This document shows, piece after piece, positions 10,450 to 20,515 of a stretch of 64,000 nt of DNA (its first letter is position 1; every line of letters starts with the position of its first letter). The stretch spans positions 1,736,001 to 1,800,000 of the forward strand of contig NC_071670.1 of the NCBI RefSeq assembly GCF_028554725.1. Direction: 5' to 3'. This DNA comes from Zeugodacus cucurbitae (Eukaryota; Arthropoda; Insecta; Diptera; Tephritidae). The position numbers and the translations under genes were made by a program. The notes beneath the pieces are model-generated. The model searched no databases. It was not told where the DNA came from and saw nothing but the letters and a program-made list of their open reading frames with translations.

Positions 10450-13344
10450 ATGTTAACCTTCCTTCAATGGAATATAAACGGATACATTAATAACTACTTT
10501 GAACTTGAAATTTTAATTAAAAAATATAACCCCTCTGTAATATTATTAAACGAAACGCATATTGCAAACAATATATCAGCTCATACCCCAAAAGTCTATG
10601 CTGGTCATTTTTATAACCTTCCTTCCATCACATCAAGCAAACAAGGTATTGCAATCCTGATTAAGAGAAGTATACCGTATAATATTCTCCCAATATCTCC
10701 TTCGAATATCTCTTCCGTTGCCATCGAAATTTCCTCCCCCCAAAAAGTCATAATCATCTGTGCATATTCCCCTCCTCACCAAACTTTTACTTCAGCAGAC
10801 TTCTTTAACCTTCTCCCTTCTTGCTCGACTCCTTTTTTACTGGCCGGTGACTTCAATGCCTGGTGCCCTCTTTGGGGTTCTTCTTCAACTAACTCCAAGG
10901 GCCGCATTATTGAGGACGCTGTCCTCTGTTCGGACTGTGTTGTCCTTAATGATGGCTCCCCTACCCATTTCTCCACTCATTCCACCTTCACCCATATAGA
11001 TCTTACAATTTGTTCCACTTCACTCTCTCCCAAAGTTGTTTGGCATTGTATAGACAACTTGCATGGTAGCGATCATTTCCCTATCATAGCCAAAATCTCC
11101 TCCCATAATTCCAATTTCTTCAAACCCAGAATATTTTTTAACTCCGATTCAGCTGATTGGCCCAGATTTCAAGATTTTTGTTTACGTTACTCAGACACCC
11201 TCCCTCCTGCAGATACTATTAATCAGGAAACCTCCAGGATTCAGAAAATTATAAGATCTGCTGCCAACCAATCTATATCTCAAACCTCTCCTAATCCTCG
11301 TAAGCATAACCCTCCTTGGTGGGATAGTGAGCTATCTTCTCTCAGACTGCATAAGCAACAAACATGGCATCATTTCAAACAAAATCGTTCATCATCAAAC
11401 CTTGTTGCTTATAGAAAAGCTAATGCCATCTTCAGAAGAAAAGCGAAGCAAGCTAAAGTTAAATCTTTCAATACATTTACCAGCAGCATTAATTCCTCTT
11501 CTAACCCTAAAATGATTTGGTCAAATATAAGAAGACTATCTGGCAATATTTCTTTCTCTCCTATTCTCTCACTCAACTCCTCTCAAGGCAATCTACTACA
11601 TCCACAGGATATAGCTTTAGAATTCGCCAAATTTTTCTCGTCTAACTCCTCTGATTATAATTTCTCCTCTGAATACTCGTCTAATAAGAACTCTTTACTT
11701 GCCTATAATTACGTTTCATCCGCTTTATCCCCTTCAGCCGTATACCTCGACTCAGACATATCTTTAATAGAACTCAATATAGCTCTTTCTACGGTTAAAG
11801 GTAAAACGCCTGGGTTAGATAAAATTTCCTATCCTATCATCAAACATCTTCCTCCTCACCTCCTCAAACGACTTATCAACCATTACAATAATATTTATCG
11901 AACTGCCACCATACCCCAAATCTGGAAAACCAGCGCAATCATTCCTATTCTAAAACCTGGCAAACCTCCGTGCGAAGTTACCAGCTATCGTCCTATTTCC
12001 CTTCTACCCTGTCTAGGCAAACTTTTAGAAAAAATTGTTGCTACTAGACTCTCTTGGTTTCTCCATTTCAATAAACTCATTCATCCTAATCAGGTTGCAT
12101 TCAAAAAAGGACACAGCTCTATCGACGCTCTTTTACACCTTGACCACTTTATATGTGACGCTTTGTCTAATAAAAATCATGTTTCACTTCTTTCCCTTGA
12201 TTTCGAAAAAGCGTTTGATCGCGTGGGCATACATGTAGTTTTAAGACAATTAATCAAATGGAAGGTTGGCCCCCGTATATTTAGTTTTGTTAAATCCTTT
12301 CTTTCTAAACGCAAAATCAAAGTTCTGATTTCTGGCATATCTTCACCGACTCTTCCTTTGGATAACGGCACTCCTCAGGGATCACCGCTATCAGTTATTT
12401 TGTTCACCATAGCATTTGATGAAATCAGCTCTATCCTTTCTTCCTTCCCTAATATTCAGCATCAATTATATGCTGATGATCTCCTTCTATTTTCAAAATC
12501 TTCTGACCTTAGTGCTATATCCTCTACCTTTAAAGAAATCCTTTCTCAACTATCCCTATGGTCCCTTTCCTCAGGCGCTTCAATATCGTACTCAAAATCC
12601 AGTCTACTCCACATTTGTAAAAAACATAATTGTAATTTTCCACCGATTTCTTTCAACAATGTAAATATTTCATGTTCTCATACACTTAACTTTCTTGGAT
12701 TAATTCTAGATAGTAAATATACATTCAAACAACATTGTGAATATATTAGAAATAGAATTACTAAAAACTCAAATATTGTTAAGTACCTAGCATGCAAGCG
12801 TTCGCTCATTGGCCCGTCTTTGCTAATTAATGTTGTCAAGGCACTCATACTCTCCGTCATCAATTACGCTCTTGAAATATATGGGCATCATTCAAAAAGT
12901 CACCTAAAATTGTTGGCCGCACCGTATCACTCCGCTGTTAGAAGATCGCTTCGAGCATTCCCCACGTCACCAATCAAAAATATGTTAGCAGAATCCGGTC
13001 TTCCCTCTCTGATAGATAATATGGTAGACACCACATACAAATTATACCCGAAGATCATCCTTGGTTCTAACCATGTGCTTCAAGATGCCTTTTCTTCATC
13101 ATCAACTCGGATCCGTCCTCCAAAAATTGAGTCAGCCATATATAAATGCTCCTCTTTTGCCAAAATAAACAGCTTACCATTAAAACCTGCTAAACTTCCT
13201 AAACGTCGTCATCCACAATGGTTGATTCCAAAAAACACGTTTATCGATAAACTAGCTCGTTTGCCTAAATCCACCACACCTAATGCGATATATGTATCAG
13301 AATTTTGTGCTGCTTTTCCCCTTTTGTTCGATATTCATTGCTGA
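10450..13344 (+). CDS. LINE ORF2: AP endonuclease and reverse transcriptase
   Basis: The 964-residue frame starts MLTFLQWNINGYINNYFELE. The N-terminal third is an APE endonuclease, with NET, GDFNAWCPLWGSSSTNSKGR and GSDHFPI motifs. The centre is a LINE reverse transcriptase with SLDFEKAFDRV, GTPQGSPLSVILF and the active-site YADDLLLF. The reading frame ends at 13344 just as RNase H should begin. The sequence continues in another frame at 13283-14023, so this is a frameshifted and partly deleted ORF2 that has lost at least the first RNase H strand. Confidence 0.9.
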   Translation: MLTFLQWNINGYINNYFELEILIKKYNPSVILLNETHIANNISAHTPKVYAGHFYNLPSITSSKQGIAILIKRSIPYNILPISPSNISSVAIEISSPQKVIIICAYSPPHQTFTSADFFNLLPSCSTPFLLAGDFNAWCPLWGSSSTNSKGRIIEDAVLCSDCVVLNDGSPTHFSTHSTFTHIDLTICSTSLSPKVVWHCIDNLHGSDHFPIIAKISSHNSNFFKPRIFFNSDSADWPRFQDFCLRYSDTLPPADTINQETSRIQKIIRSAANQSISQTSPNPRKHNPPWWDSELSSLRLHKQQTWHHFKQNRSSSNLVAYRKANAIFRRKAKQAKVKSFNTFTSSINSSSNPKMIWSNIRRLSGNISFSPILSLNSSQGNLLHPQDIALEFAKFFSSNSSDYNFSSEYSSNKNSLLAYNYVSSALSPSAVYLDSDISLIELNIALSTVKGKTPGLDKISYPIIKHLPPHLLKRLINHYNNIYRTATIPQIWKTSAIIPILKPGKPPCEVTSYRPISLLPCLGKLLEKIVATRLSWFLHFNKLIHPNQVAFKKGHSSIDALLHLDHFICDALSNKNHVSLLSLDFEKAFDRVGIHVVLRQLIKWKVGPRIFSFVKSFLSKRKIKVLISGISSPTLPLDNGTPQGSPLSVILFTIAFDEISSILSSFPNIQHQLYADDLLLFSKSSDLSAISSTFKEILSQLSLWSLSSGASISYSKSSLLHICKKHNCNFPPISFNNVNISCSHTLNFLGLILDSKYTFKQHCEYIRNRITKNSNIVKYLACKRSLIGPSLLINVVKALILSVINYALEIYGHHSKSHLKLLAAPYHSAVRRSLRAFPTSPIKNMLAESGLPSLIDNMVDTTYKLYPKIILGSNHVLQDAFSSSSTRIRPPKIESAIYKCSSFAKINSLPLKPAKLPKRRHPQWLIPKNTFIDKLARLPKSTTPNAIYVSEFCAAFPLLFDIHC

Positions 13345-14023
13345 AGCCACTGGGATTTTACATGCTGTTCTACATGCCACAAAAAGCCCTGGAAAATATG
13401 TCATATGCACCGACAGCTTATCATGTTTCCAAGCCATTAAAAATTGCAACAACCACACTAACATCATCACTGCAATTAGAGAATATCTTATAAAATATGA
13501 AAATAAAATTAAGATAATGTGGGTCCCAAGCCACACTGGATTATCCGGAAATAATTACGCTGATTTACTAGCAAAGAATGCATCCAACACGCCCACAATT
13601 ACATTCAGTTTCTTCATGAAATCTGATTTATACCGACTCATACACCAAAATAGGCTCTCTAAATTGGCAATCGATTGGGTCTCATATAACCACCATTACT
13701 CAATAGTTAACACAGCCAGAATCAAACCGCTATACCCATCAACAGTAGCAACCAATTTTATAACACCTTACATTCGCCTACGGATTGGACATACTATACT
13801 GACGCATGCGCACCTCCTCGGAAGAAACAGTACCATCTGCTGCCCGTTCTGTAACTCAACAACAACCGTGCTTCATATATTAGAATTTTGCCCAACTTTG
13901 AAAGAAAAGAGAGATTGCCACTTCAACACAGATCCGATTACCCTCCTTTCCAACGCTACGGAAGAAAATATAAAAATTATCTATCGTTTTCTCAAAGATT
14001 GTGATCTATTGAGGAGAATATAA
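13283..14023 (+). pseudogene. LINE ORF2 3' part: RNase H and zinc finger, out of frame
   Basis: The frame holds EATGILHAV, CTDSLSCFQAI and WVPSHTGLSGNNYADLLAK. These are the glutamate, second aspartate, histidine and last aspartate motifs of RNase H. The first strand with the usual TDGS aspartate is missing. A Cys-rich end, CCPFCNSTTTVLHILEFCP, follows. The frame starts inside ORF2 by overlap only; its own ATG is not meaningful. Confidence 0.8.
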
Positions 14024-14212
14024 AACCATCACATTCTTCAACGGACAGCTGATAGCCTTTGTAGCTAGCGCTGCATGCCTTAGGTTATACATATAGTATT
14101 AACTTTGTATAAGCTTTTATAAATAAAAAAAAAAAAAAATAAAAAATCCCACATATATAAACATATGCATGTATGTACAATTGTGCATTCATTGATATTT
14201 ATTTCAATTCGC

Positions 14213-14744
14213 AGTGCTGGGCAGACTGGAAGTCAGGCGTAAGGAAGCAGCAAGCCGCAATTATGCGTTTCTAGAACGCTACTGGAAATCGTCCTGCCTC
14301 TGAAGGTCCAGCGCCGCTAGATGGTATGGACCTGCAAGTGTTGGACTTTTTCCCAACTGCACTTGTTGGTGGCGATGGCGTTACTAAGGAGTCGGGGTTT
14401 TAAGAGATAATATCTTCGTATAACAAAAAAAAATTATTGAGTTTTAATCACAAAGTTTCATATTTAGATGAATGATAGTGCAGATGAAGAATTGCAGAAA
14501 TCACTTGATGACGTGTTGGATACACCTCAAAAAACCTCAAATGCTGCACTGCCATCAACCAAACCCAATACAGTGCCATCGCCCACACCAGACAGAATGC
14601 GACAGACTGCCACTTTCTTCAGTGCATTTGAACAAGTGAAAACCACTCTTGCTGAGCAGGAACGCAAACGACGGGAGGAATTTGACCAGTTGCTGTCCGT
14701 GGCGAAAGACATTCGTGCCTCCGTGCAATCCATGGCCGCTTCGC
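14213..14744 (+). pseudogene. Myb/SANT gene, 3' part, split by piggyBac-A
   Basis: After an acceptor at about 14213 the translation reads WADWKSGVRKQQAAIMRF, a stop, then NATGNRPASEG, LDGMDLQVLDFFPTALVGGD. It resumes after an intron-like gap as an open frame from 14468 (MNDSADEELQKSLDDVLDTP). That part holds a Pro/Thr linker and a coiled coil (QVKTTLAEQERKRREEFDQL). The last ten codons of the open frame (SLNPFDPNVA) come from the piggyBac terminal repeat, so the real C-terminus was displaced. Together with 8400-8565 this is one zeste-like gene or transposon accessory gene broken by two insertions. Confidence 0.55.
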
Positions 14745-14764
14745 TTAACCCTTTCGACCCCAAT

Positions 14765-14780
14765 GTTGCCTGAGGGCAAT
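14765..14780. promoter_or_regulatory. piggyBac-A palindrome, left-end copy
   Basis: GTTGCCTGAGGGCAAT lies 16 bp inside the left terminus. It is one base short of the full GTTGC/GCAAC symmetry. Likely transposase-binding site (inference). Confidence 0.6.
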
Positions 14781-15123
14781 TTCGCTAGTTCATAGGCCTA
14801 CCACCAGCGTTATTTTTGTTTTTGTTTATTGAACCGATATGATAACGGTAGTCTTATGAGTCAGCACGTGGTGTGATCAAAAAAAAAATCACTAGTAAAT
14901 CATTTAGCAAAGCAATTTGATAAAGACTGCAGCAGTGTCGGCGAAAATTTATTTCTGCATGAAGGAGAACATTTTTAAAAGAGAGAATTTTTTAAATAAT
15001 TGTAACAAAAATTATCAATCTGTAAATGAACTACTTTTCAGCGATTGTTAAGTGAAATATTTTTGCAAGAAAATTTCTTTAGTTTTAAACCAACATCAGG
15101 TGAGTAATTTTTACATATGCGAA

Positions 15124-15139
15124 GTTGCTTGTGAGCAAC
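15124..15139. promoter_or_regulatory. piggyBac-A palindrome, first-intron copy
   Basis: GTTGCTTGTGAGCAAC lies inside the putative 5' UTR intron (15100-15176), just upstream of the transposase start codon. Confidence 0.6.
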
Positions 15140-15178
15140 TTTGGGCAATTGTGGTATAAAATTTCCATGACTTTAGTT

Positions 15179-17051
15179 ATGAGGCCTCAAGATAAAGGTT
15201 TGTCAAATGAGGACGTACAACGAATTTTAAACTTCGATTGGGATGTTTCAACTGATGAAGAAAGTGGTGATGAGATAGAGGATGTGTCTGCAGTGCTGGA
15301 GCAGAATTTGCAAGGGATTATGGAAAGAGGGGAAAGCATAGAAATCGGACTTCTTGACAATATAATTACGGAAGACAACGAGCATGAATCTTGTTCTAGT
15401 GAAGGGTTTTGCATTGAAAAAATTGATTCGAAGGCATTAAAATGGAGATCAAAGCCATTTGAAGCTCCTGAAAGTGTATGGAAGGCAGATGTCGACTTGG
15501 AAATTCACGACGTCATGATGCCCGTAGAATATTTTTCACAATTTTTTGACTGTCGTGCTATTGATTTGATCACGCAGCAAACTGATTTGTATGGACTTCA
15601 AGAACTGGGCCTTGAACTTAAATGTACCAGTGTAGAAATAAGACGATATATTGGTACTCTACTGTACTTAGGTGTTTTAAAACTACCCCAATTTAAAATG
15701 GCATGGTCTCAAAATATTAAGCTTACCGCTATAACAGATTCAATACCTCGTAATAGATTTGACAAAATTAAACAGTGTTTACATTTTAATGATAACAGCA
15801 AGCAGCCTAAAAAAGAAGATTTAAATTATGACAAGCTATACAAGATACGTCCACTGCTCGATATCATCAGAGAAAACTTCAATAAACTTCCTCAAGAAGA
15901 ACATCAAAGCGTTGATGAGCAAATAATTGCGTTCAAAGGTATGTGCTTACACATGTGTTGTATCCGTATTTTTGTTGTTACTTTTGCTTACAGGACGATC
16001 AACGTACAAACAATACAATCCAGCTAAGCCTCACAAATGGGGGTTGAAAATGTTTACGCGTGCTGGAACGTCTGGACTTGTATATGATTTCACGCTGTAT
16101 GTTGGTGAAGGCACCTGTCAATCATATGGATTGGGACTTTCCTCGGATATAGTTCTCTATTTAGCGAAAACTATTCCCAAACACAAGAACTTCAAACTTT
16201 ATTTTGATAACTGGTTTACATCAGTAAGCCTTCTGATTGCATTGAAGGAAATGGGCATATTCGCCACTGGTACTATACGTAAAAATCGAATAAGCAACTG
16301 CCAGTTACTTTCAGAAGCGGAACTCAAAAAACGTGGAAGAGGATCTTATGACATGAAATGTGAAACCAATCATAATATTGTATGTGTAAGGTGGTTTGAC
16401 AATAAGCCGGTCCAACTTATATCATCGCATATAAGTCATGAACCAGTTGGCATTTGCAAACGTTGGAACCCAAAAGAAAAAACACACGTAGATGTCCAAA
16501 GACCTGCGATAGTTGCTAACTACAACAAAGGCATGGGAGGTGTGGATCTAGCGGACATGTTGATGGAACTTTATAAAGTTAACCACCGCTCAAGGAAGTG
16601 GTATATACGAATTTTTTATTGGTGTCTGGGAACGTCTGTTACAAATGCGTGGCTGCTTTATAGAAAACATTTAAATTTGCTTCATCCGAAACAGAAACAC
16701 ATTCCCCTAATAAAATTTCAACTGGAAATTGCTGATGCCCTTCTGCAATCTACGTCTTCTGCAGTTTCTATGCAAAGAAAGCGAGGCAGACCGTCCAACG
16801 CAGAGAGGAATGATAGCGATACAAACTCTCCATCGAGCAGTGTGTCGTCGCATAACACGAAAAAGTACAGATTCCAGCCGAACCCTCCGGAAACGAAACG
16901 ATATGATAAGACGGAACATTGGGTAGTATTCGGTGAAAAAGGGCGCTGCAGGTTGTGCAAGACAGGAACTCCAATGTCCAAATGTCTTAAATGTAAGGTC
17001 CATCTTTGCTGCAATAACAATAAAAACTGTTTTTTGTCTTTTCATACCTAA
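15179..17051 (+). CDS. piggyBac-A transposase
   Basis: The cut-and-paste DDD transposase (605 residues) is encoded by 15179-15938 and 15994-17051, joined in frame by a 55-bp GT-AG intron. A non-coding leader exon probably ends at 15099, and its intron ends AG at 15176, which favours the ATG at 15179 (MRPQDKGL) over upstream options. The acidic N-terminus is followed by the catalytic core with VDEQIIAF, FDNWFTSVSLL and GGVDLADM, the three Asp motifs. The C-terminal cysteine-rich domain starts at CRLCKTGTPMSKC. I see no disabling change. Confidence 0.9.
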
Positions 17052-17127
17052 TTTTTCCCCAATAAATAAAATAAAATGCGATTAGAAAAAAAAAATATTA
17101 ATAAATTCTATACCACCATTGCCCAAC

Positions 17128-17143
17128 GTTGCTCACAGGCAAC
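17128..17143. promoter_or_regulatory. piggyBac-A palindrome, right-end copy
   Basis: GTTGCTCACAGGCAAC lies 77 bp after the transposase stop and about 130 bp from the right end. Confidence 0.6.
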
Positions 17144-17548
17144 ATTCTGTAGCGCTCAAACGGGTGGGAGTGGCGAGTTGAAAATTTTACTATACCTTTC
17201 TAGAATAAATATAATGAGATTAAAACTAAAAAAAAAAATTTAAGATTACAGGAAGAAAATCGGGGTCGAAAGGGTTAAACAATTATGCGAAAAATAATAT
17301 ACAAAGCTTTTTTTTATATTATATTTTATTTTTGTTATTATTATTATTTAAAATGAATTGTTTTTTTTTTTGTTGAAATGAAATCCTTTTTTTATGTTAA
17401 TTAATTCAGCTATTAATAAACTCAGCAATGACGACTCAGACGTTATTCGTCAAACTAAAGAAATATTAAAAAATAGAAGAAATATTAAAAAAGAAATATT
17501 AAAATTACCTTATTTTTATCAAATCAAACTTTGCTTGCCTTTGTGCAG

Positions 17549-17887
17549 GGATTGAAAAGCTGCGAACAAAAGGCTTATCTTTGCAAAAAGGTATTGACGT
17601 CATGGGAGTTGTAAATCAATCATTAACACAAATCGATTTTGCAAAAATTAAATGCAGTTGTAAAAAGAAACGAAGGCTACACGTCTTTATGCAAAATTAA
17701 AAGAATTATTTTCAAAAACTCGAAGGAAAATGATAACTTCATCGATTCTTTAACACCGTTGGAAGTTGCTAATTTTAAATACTGTCCAGTGACTTCAGTG
17801 GACGTTGAAAGATCTTTTTCCGTTTACACCACATTGTTAAATGAAAAACGACGATCGCTTTTATTTGAAAATTTGAAGCAACATTAA
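17549..17887 (+). pseudogene. hAT transposase C-terminal exon relic
   Basis: An acceptor-like TGTGCAG precedes IEKLRTKGLSLQKGIDVMGV and, after a frameshift, KRNEGYTSLCKIKRIIFKN. Then comes FKYCPVTSVDVERSFSVYTT with NEKRRSLLFENLKQH and a stop. The YxPxTSVxVERSFS...R...ENL pattern is a hAT dimerisation domain of a lineage different from the one at 7148. One frameshift; no N-terminal part nearby. Confidence 0.65.
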
Positions 17888-18186
17888 ATTGTGCAATGCA
17901 ATTTTTATCTTTTTAACAACAATGAAAATTAAAACAAATAAAACAAAATTTTTTTATTAATTGAATATTTTTTTTATTGTGCATATTTGCGAGCATATTT
18001 CAGCCTTTTTTAGTGCATATTTTGCTGATCAAACTTGAAACTGTTCGAAAATATTGCCCGTTCGTAATTCGATGGCCAGGTATTGTACATATGTGCAAAA
18101 TGAACTATTTGTGTTCTGATTGGTGCCAAGTAAACATATCAGTAGAAATAGCGGAGATACAAATTTTTAAATTTGCAAAAATTTAA

Positions 18187-18320
18187 GCAACTAAATCATG
18201 CCATTTTGGCCGAATGGGACAAAATTGATATGTCTGTGCTAAAAAAACTGGTGGAGTCAATGCCTCATCGTGTCCAATTGGTGAAGATACATAAGGGTAA
18301 CACAATCCCTTATTAACAAA
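18187..18320 (+). pseudogene. Tc1-like transposase C-terminal scrap
   Basis: The + strand reads NHAILAEWDKIDMSVLKKLV then ESMPHRVQLVKIHKGNTIPY before a stop. This is the terminal segment of Tc1-family transposases (W...I, LxxSMPxR, GxxTxY). Nothing of the catalytic domain precedes it. Confidence 0.65.
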
Positions 18321-18563
18321 TTCAAAACTATTTCATTTATAAATAAAAAGATATGTACTTGGATTGATATAATTTTTTGCACATATAAATATTTGATATG
18401 GAAATTTCATAAAGTATTATTTTTTTTAACCCTTTATAACTCAACTAAGTAAAAACGGAAAAACTGTATCGTTTCTAATAGATTTCGGATAGAAATGAAA
18501 TACGTGTTTTATAGTTTAAACAAATTTTTTTTTTTTTTGGTGAAAAACAACAAAAAAGGGTAT

Positions 18564-18579
18564 GTGACAGATATGTCAC
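18564..18579. promoter_or_regulatory. piggyBac-E palindrome, 3'-side copy
   Basis: GTGACAGATATGTCAC, a nearly perfect 16-bp palindrome downstream of the transposase remnant (which is on the minus strand). Confidence 0.55.
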
Positions 18580-18642
18580 GTTATGTAACAACGTCTCTAA
18601 GCTCAATAATAATATTTGTATTTCGTGAATATTTACATGTTT

Positions 18643-19086
18643 TTAAGAAGTGTGAAATTCTTTGAAGCAGTTGTTTTGCTTGTTGTAGCATAAAGTCACA
18701 ACACATTTTTCACATACCGTTTGTGATACTCCAACGCATCCTGGACGCTTGCAACGAATTCGTTTTTCTGCCCATACCGGCCAGTGTCCAACTTGATCTT
18801 GCCAAACTGCCATAGTAGGAACATGTTGGGCTGGGCCCTTATGCTTTTTAGATTGTATCTTGAAACGAAGAGGAATTGAACTTCGTTTCATAGGGGACTT
18901 TGTACCCAATTTGCACAACACCGTGGCAACTTCTAAACGAAAATCAGCAGATGACAACTGATTGCCCTCTAATTTTTTTTCTTTATGAGCTCTTTTGTAT
19001 AAGAGCCAAGCATTAGACACTGCAAGGTCTAAAAATAGATAAAATAGACGAACGTGCCATCGCTTGCTTATTACCTTATTACTCAA
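18643..19086 (-). pseudogene. piggyBac-E transposase C-terminal remnant
   Basis: Only the last part of a piggyBac transposase survives. The SKRWHVRLFYLFLDLAVSNA stretch after the third catalytic Asp is present, followed by a basic linker and an intact cysteine-rich domain (RCKRPGCVGVSQTVCEKC, LCYNKQNNCFKEFH). The catalytic aspartates are absent through internal deletion. It most resembles the tail of element C at 31.9-32.03 kb. Confidence 0.85.
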
Positions 19087-19436
19087 TGTTACAGAAATGG
19101 TACAAACCTAAACTTCACTATATATTGTATTAGTGAACATTTTTTGAATTATCTTATAGGAATTAAACATAATAGTGAACGTACCTGAACTTTTCCACTA
19201 AATATTTTATTAAAACACTGAAAATTTTCTTATTTTTATCTTTTCGGTAATTGCAAGCACGTGCATTCACTAACTTTACCATAGCGAAAAAGAAAGTACC
19301 GTTTTATAAATGATGCCAATACATAATAAACCAGAGAATTTTAAAATTGAAAAATACGGAGTTTGACAGTGCTGGTATATCATACTTAAAAGGGAAAAAT
19401 TAATTTTCCTATGTTTTGTGCCCTCTAAAAGGGTTT

Positions 19437-19452
19437 GTAACATATCTGTCAC
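19437..19452. promoter_or_regulatory. piggyBac-E palindrome, 5'-side copy
   Basis: GTAACATATCTGTCAC lies 16 bp inside the terminus. It is identical to the right-hand copy of element C (32059-32074). Confidence 0.55.
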
Positions 19453-19849
19453 ATGATGCTATAAAGGGTTAATTAAGAAAAATATTTGAATATAATTTTG
19501 TTATGTAATGTTTCGTTCTTTTAAATTTAAAAGACAAGAAAAAAAATTCCACATTCTTTCATTGTTTCTTTTTAAAATAATTAAAGTTGAAGCATTGCAC
19601 ATATATATGTATGTTTAATTACACTAGATTACAGTCTTGAACTTTTTGTCTGTTGCCGCGAATTCTGCGATTGATATTGTTCACTCATTACTTGTTTTTG
19701 TCAAATCTACCCTCAAAAATTTTTGAGCTGCTCGAGTTATCATTTAAGCATATAGTAAGTATAGCAAGGTGTTTGCGAACTTATAGCATGCGATTTATTT
19801 CAATTTATTTTTTTTTGTTTATTTTTTATTGTTGTTTAAAGGAAAACAT

Positions 19850-20515
19850 ACATGGTCCTTCGAGATGCGTAAATATGCTATCAATTATATGTTAAATGTT
19901 TAAAGTTAGACATTAAGGATAGTAAAAATTAAGTTTAATATAGTTTCAAACCAAACCGAAATCTCCTCAGATGGTACCGAGCACGCTTATTCAGATCAGA
20001 ACAATTTCAGATGTTCGCGTTAGCATGACTTGGTACAGGGATGCACCTCCTACAGCTTTGCGAAGGAAGAAAGGATCTCTCATCAAATATAGCAAGAGAT
20101 TTGCGAACTTATAGCATGTGATTTATTTCAATTTATCGCATGCGAGTTCATAGCATTTCATTTGAGAATTTTTGTTTATTTTTTATTGTTGTTTAAAGGC
20201 AAAGATACATGGTCCTTCGAGATGCGTAAATATGCTATCAATTATATGTTAAATATTTAAAAAATAGTTATAAAGGATAATAGATAAGAGTGAATCGAGG
20301 TAGAGCAAGTCTTCGCTACGTTCGAGCACTAGCTCAAACAACCCCCAACAACAAGGTTGACTTGACCAAAGAGTATAAGGAACCTGGACAACGAAGAAAA
20401 TGTAGAGTGAAGGGGTGGTCCAGATTCAACGTATCCTCAATGGCGGCACACAATTGGTTATGTGCCGCCTTTTTTCTCAACCTCGACATATTTGGTCCAT
20501 CGAGATGCGGAAATA
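19850..20515. repeat. LTR-like repeat block, copy A (interrupted by Tigger)
   Basis: The block carries the GGTCCTTCGAGATGCG module three times (about 19855, 20212 and a variant near 20494), AT-rich spacers and a GTAGAGTGAAGGGGTGGTCC segment. It continues after the Tigger element at 25343 to about 25490. Block B at 33110-33880 has the same order of modules without the Tigger. Probable LTR retrotransposon debris; no coding capacity. Confidence 0.65.

Larger units (their letters stand above)
8978..14143 (+). mobile_element. Near full-length RNase H-bearing LINE (I/R1-type group)
   Basis: The element is flanked by a 12-bp target duplication AAATCCCACATA at 8966-8977 and 14144-14155. It ends in an A-rich tail at about 14121-14143. 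The order is 5' UTR, gag-like ORF1, APE-RT ORF2 and an RNase H segment, matching I, LOA, Outcast or R1-like clades. The 5' end lies directly against the duplication, so truncation is unlikely. A frameshift and deletion at the start of the RNase H domain make this copy non-autonomous. It interrupts an older Myb/SANT gene. Confidence 0.85.
14749..17274 (+). mobile_element. piggyBac element A, complete
   Basis: The element is flanked by TTAA at 14745-14748 and 17275-17278. Terminal repeats match over 13 bases, CCCTTTCGACCCC at the left and its complement at the right. It carries a whole three-exon transposase gene and three copies of a GTTGC...GCAAC palindrome. With both ends, target duplication and open reading frame present, it may be autonomous. 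Confidence 0.92.
18430..19468 (-). mobile_element. piggyBac element E, internally deleted
   Basis: TTAA flanks the element at 18426-18429 and 19469-19472. The ends are CCCTTTATA and its complement. Length is 1039 bp, far below an autonomous element. The transposase remnant runs on the minus strand, so the right side here is the original 5' side. Palindromes near both ends match those of element C at 29.8 kb, and the remaining transposase tail is also closest to element C. Confidence 0.85.

Noticed and set aside
16707..17045. Several overlapping antisense frames over the piggyBac-A 3' end
   Set aside because: Shadows of the transposase basic linker and cysteine-rich domain.
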